From Phocoena phocoena (Eukaryota; Chordata; Mammalia; Artiodactyla; Phocoenidae), in NCBI RefSeq assembly GCF_963924675.1, contig NC_089222.1, positions 115,707,316 to 115,771,315 on the forward strand: a DNA stretch of 64,000 bases, in the 5' to 3' direction. The notes below the pieces were generated by a model that saw nothing but the letters and a program-made list of their open reading frames with translations, did no database searches and was not told where the DNA came from. The translations under genes were made by a program, and so were the position numbers. Below, piece after piece: positions 58,491-64,000 of the stretch. How positions within the stretch are numbered: position 1 is the first letter of the stretch; each line of letters starts with the position of its first letter.

Positions 58491-59074
58491 ACTGGTTTTT
58501 GAGTTACGATAATCATTTAATGATTTCTTATTGTTATTACATCAGAATAATAACTACTGACCAAATTCAGTATTCATGTAATAAAATGGACAATCATCAA
58601 TCTACACAATTTTCTAATTGTCCAAGGTATTTCTGAAGGAACAGGAATTAGATATTTTATGCAGTGACATACTTGAAGTAGTAATCTGTCTTATATGCCA
58701 TTTTAATTTTTAAAATGTTAAAATACAATATCTGAACTACACTCTCCATTTTCCTAACAGTTAAATGGGAAGGCAGCTCTCCATTCAGACTTGTCAGAAG
58801 TAATATAATGACTAATAAAAATATCAAAGAAACAGAATGATAAAGGGAAAAAGAGAGAAAAATATTTCTCTTACTATATGGTCATCTATACACTAGAAGT
58901 AACCATACTGTAAAGCTGTGATTCTAGAAGACTGTGAATGGTAATGGAAGATCATGGGAAAACAAAATAGCATTGAATCCTCTGGAAGGATCAAGTTGAA
59001 AAACTGAAGGATACTTCTCCCAGCAGACACAGGCCTTTTTCAAAACGGGGAAAATCATAAAAATGTAAATTTAG
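58491..59074. other. Unique 5' flank of the long L1
   Basis: No gene recognised. This is the target-site side of the L1 that starts at about 59,075. The matching downstream flank is outside the window. Confidence 0.5.
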
Positions 59075-59465
59075 AGCAGAGATTTGAGAAGATGGTGGAG
59101 GAGTAAGACGTGGAGATCACCTTCCTCCCCACAGATACATCAGAAATACATCTACACGTGGAACAACTCCTACAGAACACCTACTGAATGCTGGCAGAAG
59201 ACCTCAGACCTCCCAAAAGGCAAGAAACTCCCCACGTACCTGGGTAGGGCAAAAGAAAAAAGAAAAAACAGAGACAAAAGAATAGGGACGGGACCTGCAC
59301 CAGCGGGAGGGAGCCGGGAAGGAGGAAAGGTTGCCACACACTACAAGCCCCTTCGTGGAGGGAGACTGCGGGTGGCGGAGGGGAAGCTTCGGCGCTGCGG
59401 AGGACAAGCTTCGGAGCCGTGGAGGAGAGCGCAGCCACAGGGGTGCGGAGGTCAAAGCGGAGAGG

Positions 59466-59510
59466 TTCCCGCACAGCGGATTCCCGCACAGCCGACTCCC
59501 GCACAGCCGA
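59466..59510 (+). repeat. Three 15-bp tandem units in L1 5' UTR
   Basis: Three consecutive copies of ttcccgcacagccga, with a change at base 12 (cgga for ccga) in the first and at base 1 in the third. The frame is kept in multiples of three, but the region is not thought to be coding. Confidence 0.9.
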
Positions 59511-60464
59511 CCATCACTTACCAGCCTGAGAGGCTTGTCTGCTCACCCGCCAGGGCGGGTGGGGGCTGGGAGCTGAGGCTCGGGCTTCGGTCAGAGCGCT
59601 GGGAGAGGACTGGGGTTGGCGGCGTGAACACAGCCTGAAGGGGAGAGTGCGCCACAGCTAGCCGGGAGGGAGTCCGGGAAAAAGCCTGGAGCTGCCGAAG
59701 AGGCAGGAGACTTTTTCTTGCTTCTTCGTTTCATGGTGCACAAGGAGAGGGGATTAAGAGCGCGGCTTAAAGGAGCTCCAGAGACGGGCGCAAGCTGCGG
59801 CTATCAGCGCAGACCCCAGAGACGGTCTTGAGACGCTAAGGCTGCTACTGCCGCCACCAAGAAGCCTGTGTGCGAGCACAGGTCACTCTCCACACCTCCC
59901 CTCCCGGGAGCCTGTGCAGCCCGCCACTGCCAGGGTCCCGGGATCCAGGGACAACTTCCCCGGGAGAACGCACGGCGCGCCTCAGGCTGGTGCAACGTCC
60001 CGCTGGCCTCTGCCACTGCAGACTCGCCCCGCACTCCGTGTCCCTCCCTTCCCCCTGGCCTGAGTGAGCCACAGCCCCGAATCAGCTGCTCCTTTAACCC
60101 CGTCCTGTCTGAGCGAAGAACAGATGCCCTCTGGCGACCTACACGCAGAGGCGGGGCCAAATCCAAAGCTGAGCCCCGGGAGCTGTGCAACAAAGAAGAG
60201 AAAGGGAAATCTCTCCCAGCAGCCTCAGGAGCAGCGGATTAAAGCTCCACAATCAACCTGATGTGTACCCTGCATCTGTGGAATACCTGAATAGACAACC
60301 AATCATCCCAAATTGAGGAGATGGACTTTGGGAGCAAGATATATTATTTTTTCCCTTTTCCTCTTTTTGTGAGTGTATATGTGTATGCTTCTGTGTGAGA
60401 TTTTGTCTGTATAGCTTTGATTTCACCATTTGTCGTAGGGTTCTGTCCGTCCGCTTTTTTTACT

Positions 60465-60570
60465 TAAAAATTTTTTTTTCTTAATAATTATTTTTAATTT
60501 TAATAACTTTATTTTATTTTATCTTACTTTATTTTATTTTATCCTCTTTATTTCTTTCTTTCTATTTTTT
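60465..60570 (+). repeat. T-rich / (TTTTA)n tract in L1 5' UTR
   Basis: Low-complexity T-rich sequence with repeated TTTTA units and a CTTT patch at its right. It lies within the L1, not at its end. Confidence 0.8.
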
Positions 60571-61086
60571 CTCCCTTTTATTCTGAGCCGTGTGGACGAA
60601 AGGCTCTTGGTGCTCCAGCCAGGCATCAGGGCTATGCCTCTGAGGTGGGAGAGCCAACTTCAGGACACTGGACCACAAGAGACCTCCCAGCTCCACGTAA
60701 TATCAAACAGCGAAAATCTCCCAGAGATCTCCAATCTCAACACCAAGACCCAGCTTCACTCAACGACCAGCAAGCTACAGTGCTGGACACCCTATGCCAA
60801 ACAACTAGCAAGACAGGAACACAACCCCATCCACTACCAGAGAGGCTTCCTAAAATCATAATAAGGCCACAGACACCCCAAAACACACCACCACACGTGG
60901 ACCTGCCCACCAGAAAGACAAGATCCAGCCTCATCCACCAGAACACAGGCACTAGTCCCCTCCACCAGGAAGCCTACACAACCCACTGAACCAACCTTAG
61001 CCACTGGAGACAGACACCAAAAACAACGGGAACTATGAACCTGCAGCCTGCGAAAAGGAGACCCCAAACACAGTAAGATAAGCAAA

Positions 61087-61975
61087 ATGAAAAGACAGAA
61101 AAACATACAGCAGATGAAGGAGCAAGGTAAAAACTCACCAGACCTAACAAATGAAGAGGAAATAGGCAGTTTACCTGAAAAAGAATTCAGAATAATGATA
61201 GTAAAGATGATCCAAAATCTTGGAAATAGAATAGAGAAAATGCAAGAAAGATTTAACAGGGACCTAGAAGAACTAAAGAGGAAACAAGCAATGATGAAAA
61301 ACACAATAAATGAAATTTAAAATACTCTAGAAGGGATCAATAGCAGAATACCTGAGGCAGAAGAACGGATAAGTGACCTGGAAGATAAAATAGTGGAAAT
61401 AACTACTGCAGAGAAGAATGAAGAAAAAAGAATGAAAAGAATTGAGAACAGTCTCAGAGACCTCTGGGACAACATTAAACTCACCAACATTCGAATTATA
61501 GGGGTCCCAGAAGGAGAAGAGAAAAAGAAAGGGACTGAGAAAATATTTGAAGGGATAATAGTTGAAAACTTCCCTAATATGGGAAAGGAAATAGTTAAGT
61601 CCAGGAAGCACAGAGAGTCCCATACAGGATAAATCCAAGGAGAAACACACCAAGATACATATTAATCAAACTATCAAAAATTAAATACAAAGAAAAAATA
61701 TTAAAAGCAGCAAGGGAAAAACAACAAATAACACAAAAGGGAATCCCCATAAGGTTAACAGCTGATCTTTCAGCAGAAACTCTGCAAGCCAGAGGGAGTG
61801 GCAGGACATGTTTAAAGTGATGAAGGAGAAAAACCTACAACCAACATTACTCTACCCAGCAAGGATCTCATTCAGATTTGACAGAGAAATTAAAACCTTT
61901 ACAGACAAGCAAAAGGTAACAGAATTCAGCACCACAAAACCAGCTTTACAACAAATGCTAAAGGAACTTCTCTAG
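61087..61975 (+). pseudogene. L1 ORF1 (RNA-binding chaperone ORF1p), inactivated
   Basis: ORF1p normally coats L1 RNA as a coiled-coil trimer with RRM and C-terminal domains. The start ATG at 61087 begins MKRQKNIQQMKEQGK, the usual start for this L1 type. A heptad-rich region (MIVKMIQNLGNRIEKMQE, then the 61,321-61,430 stretch) is the coiled coil, NIRIIGVPEGEE (about 61,486-61,521) opens the RRM, and the last codons before TAG at 61973-61975 match the usual C-terminus. Lesions: an in-frame TAA at 61318-61320 where Lys is expected (single-base change), a frameshift near 61,596 (about four bases missing, exposing a stop at 61630-61632), and a one-base loss near 61,792. Full length would be about 296 codons. 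The lesion reading relies on remembered family sequence. Confidence 0.92.
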
Positions 61976-62033
61976 GGAGGAATCACAAGAGAACGAAAAG
62001 ACCTACAATAAAAAGCCCAAAACAATTAGGAAA

Positions 62034-64000
62034 ATGGTAATAAGAACATACATATGGATAATTACCTTAAATGTAAATGGATTAAATGCTCCAACCAAAA
62101 GACATAGAGTGGCTGAATGGATATAAAAACAAGACCTGTGTATATGCTGTCTACAAGAGACCCACTTCAGACATAGGGACACATACAGACTGAAAGTGAG
62201 GGGATGGAAAAAGATATTCTATTCAAATGGAAACCAGAGAAAGTTGGAGTAGCAATTCTCATATCAGACAAAATCGACTTTAAAACAAAGACTATTACAG
62301 GAGACAAAGAAGGACACTACATAATGATCAAGGGATCGATCCAAGAAGAAGATATAACAATCATAAATATTTATGCACCCAACAGAGGAGCACCTCAATA
62401 CATAAATCAAATATTAACAGCCATAAAAGGGGAAATCAACACTAACACAATCATAGTAGGCAACTTTAACACCCCACTTTCACCAATGGACAGATCATCC
62501 AAAATGAAAATTAATAAGGAAACACAAGCTTTAAATGATACATTAAACAAGGTGGACTTAATCGATATTTATAGGACATTCCATCCAAAAACAACAGAAT
62601 ACACATTTTTCTCAAGTGCTTATGGAACAGTCTCCAGGATAGATCATATCTTGGGTCACAAATCTAGCCTTGGTAAATTTAAGAAAATTGTAATTGTATC
62701 AAGTATCTTTTCCAACCACAATGCTATGAGACTAGATATCAATTACAGGAAAAGATCTGTAAAAAATACAAACACATGGAGGCTAAACAATACACTACTT
62801 AACAACCAAGTGATCACTGAAGAAATCAAAGAGGAAATCAAAAAATACCTAGAAAAAATTACAGTGGAGACACGATGACCCAAAACCTATGGGATGCAGC
62901 AAAAGCAGTTCTAAGAGGGAGGTTTATAGCAATACAATCCTACCTTAAGAAACAGGAAACATCTCAAATAAACAACCTAACCTTGCACCTAAAGCAATCA
63001 GAGAAAGAAGAACAAAAAAACCCCAAAGTTAGCTGAAGGAAAGAAATCATAAAGATCAGATCAGAAATAAATGAAAAAGAAATGAAGGAAACGATAGCAA
63101 AGATCAATAAAACTAAAAGCTGGTTCTTTGAGAAGATAAACAAAATTGATAAACCATTAGCCAGACGCATCAAGAAAAAAAGGGGGAAGACTCAAATTAA
63201 TAGAATTAGAAATGAAAAAGGAGAAGTAACAACTGACACTGCAGAAATACAAAAGATCATGAGAGATTACTACAAGCAACTCTATGCCAATAAAATGGAC
63301 AACCTGGAAGAGATGGACAAATTCTTAGAAATGCACAACCTGCCAAGACTGACCCAGGAAGAAATAGAAAATATGAACAGACCAATCACAAGCACTGAAA
63401 TTGAAACTGTGATTAAAAGTCTTCCAACAAACAAAAGCCCAGGACCAGATGGCTTCACAGGCGAATTCTATCAAACATTTAGAGAAGAGCTAACACCTAT
63501 CCTTCTCAAACTATTCCAAAATATAGCAGAGGGAGGAACACTCCCAAACTCATTCTATGAGGCCACCATCACCCTGATACCAACACCAGACAAAGATGTC
63601 ACAAAGATAGAAAACTACAGGCCAATATCACTGATGAACACAGATACAATAATCCTCAACAAAATACTAGCAAACAGAATCCAACAGCACATTAAAAGGA
63701 TCATACACCATGATCAAGTGGGGTTTATCCCAGGAATGCAAGGATTCTTCAATATACGCAAATCAATCAACGTGATACACCATATTAACAAATTGAAAGA
63801 GAAAAACCATATGATCATCTCAATAGATGCAGACAAAGCTTTCGACAAAATTTAACACCCATTTATGATAAAAACCCTGCAGAAAGTAGGCATAGAGGGA
63901 ACTTTCCTCAACATAATAAAGGCCATGTATGACAAACCCACAGCCAACATCGTCCTCAATGGTGAAAAACTGAAACCATTTCCACTAAGATCAGGAAAGA
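62034..64000 (+). pseudogene. L1 ORF2 (endonuclease / reverse transcriptase), inactivated, 3' partial
   Basis: ORF2p nicks target DNA and primes reverse transcription of L1 RNA there. The ATG at 62034 fits the family start, 58 bp after ORF1. Endonuclease: LNVNGLN (about 62,064) and CLQETH (Glu codon 62157-62159) are kept, as is SRIDH (Asp 62642-62644). However, the G-D-F-N motif reads GNFN (Asn codon 62462-62464) and the S-D-H motif reads SNH (62714-62716), so two catalytic aspartates are Asn. Reverse transcriptase: [13 protein letters not shown] (about 63,438), YRPISL (about 63,616) and motif [11 protein letters not shown] (Asp 63826-63828) are present. The FADD motif and the Cys domain are beyond the window. 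Lesions: stops at 62124-62126, 63034-63036 and 63853-63855, and one-base losses near 62,240 and 62,858. The three frames used are consistent with two -1 shifts. Confidence 0.93.

Larger units (their letters stand above)
59075..61086 (+). promoter_or_regulatory. L1 5' UTR with internal promoter region
   Basis: The first about 1.2 kb is GC- and CpG-rich, unlike the AT-rich window. In mammalian L1s this region carries the internal RNA polymerase II promoter. Close to the start lies 'aagatggt' (59089-59096), one base from the YY1-type motif AAGATGGC found at the same place in human L1. A 15-bp unit is repeated three times at 59466-59510. A T/TTTTA-rich stretch (about 60,465-60,570) separates the GC-rich part from the last 500 bp before ORF1. 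Open frames on both strands within the GC-rich part (up to 184 codons) result from few stop codons in GC-rich sequence and have no domain that I recognise. Promoter activity is inferred from the family. Confidence 0.75.
59075..64000 (+). mobile_element. Near-complete L1 retrotransposon, 5' end to mid-ORF2 (runs off window)
   Basis: Order: 5' UTR of about 2.0 kb, ORF1 (61087-61975), a 58-bp spacer, ORF2 from 62034 to the window edge. The GC-rich 5' UTR, the ORF1 coiled-coil and RNA-binding regions, and the ORF2 endonuclease and reverse transcriptase regions are all recognisable, so the copy was not 5' truncated. Both ORFs carry nonsense and frameshift lesions, so it cannot code for working proteins. 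The sequence closely follows the L1 type I associate with whales and dolphins. The remaining part of ORF2, the 3' UTR and the right TSD lie outside. Confidence 0.95.

Noticed and set aside
59084..60261. Several GC-rich open frames up to 184 codons on both strands, looking like a gene
   Set aside because: They lie in the L1 5' UTR, where few stop codons are expected because of GC content. No recognisable domain, and the L1 order on either side is intact.
62204..62878. 224-codon frame with an apparent new start Met
   Set aside because: It is the L1 endonuclease reading frame after a -1 frameshift. The first dozen residues are out-of-frame sequence and not a real N-terminus.
1..64000. CRISPR arrays, bacterial operons, rRNA or complete tRNA genes
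   Set aside because: None seen. The repeats are mammalian retrotransposons, and tRNA-like segments are SINE heads.

Overview
The window looks like mammalian nuclear DNA from a cetartiodactyl, most probably a cetacean (whale or dolphin). The best clue is six copies of a tRNA-derived SINE whose head begins with the 'gcttccctggtgg' pattern of the CHR-1/CHR-2 families. A long L1 element at the right end has a 5' UTR and ORFs of the type I associate with whales and dolphins. The species cannot be told from this sequence alone.

I find no protein-coding gene. No open frame exceeds about 260 codons, and every long frame with recognisable protein similarity is a piece of an L1 ORF2. The window is AT-rich intergenic or deep intronic DNA made of unique sequence and layered retrotransposons. 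From left to right: 0-4.6 kb is mostly unique with one MIR. 4.66-4.95 kb is a short L1 3' end with diverged target-site duplications (TSDs). 5.7 kb has a TG/AG microsatellite. 7.4-7.9 kb is a Tigger-like DNA transposon remnant. 10.85-11.21 kb is a CHR-1-type SINE with a 16-bp TSD. 14.1-16.2 kb holds two L1 3' pieces. 18.5-20.1 kb is a 5'-truncated L1 with its own TSD and a nested SINE that also has a TSD. 20.3 kb is a MER5A and 21.4 kb another SINE.

From 22 to 30 kb the sequence is mainly unique with L2 and MIR fossils. 30.7-32.5 kb contains MER5A, old L1 and an L2 with a MER5A inside it. 36 kb has an old L1 end and two MIRs. 43.5-44.3 kb holds two SINEs in opposite orientation. 45.7-49.5 kb is a complex of old L1 pieces that appears to include a 5'-inverted copy. 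49.5-55.4 kb is notably free of recognisable repeats. 56.4-57.2 kb is another L1 end. 59.1-64.0 kb is the 5' UTR, ORF1 and part of ORF2 of a near-complete but dead L1 that runs off the window.

Nothing here looks like an undescribed molecular system. The observations most worth checking are the lesions in the long L1 (including loss of two endonuclease catalytic aspartates), the L1 with sequence between its poly(A) and its TSD, the probable twin-priming inversion, one 130-codon frame preceded by a good splice-acceptor-like sequence, and the repeat-poor block at 49.5-55.4 kb.
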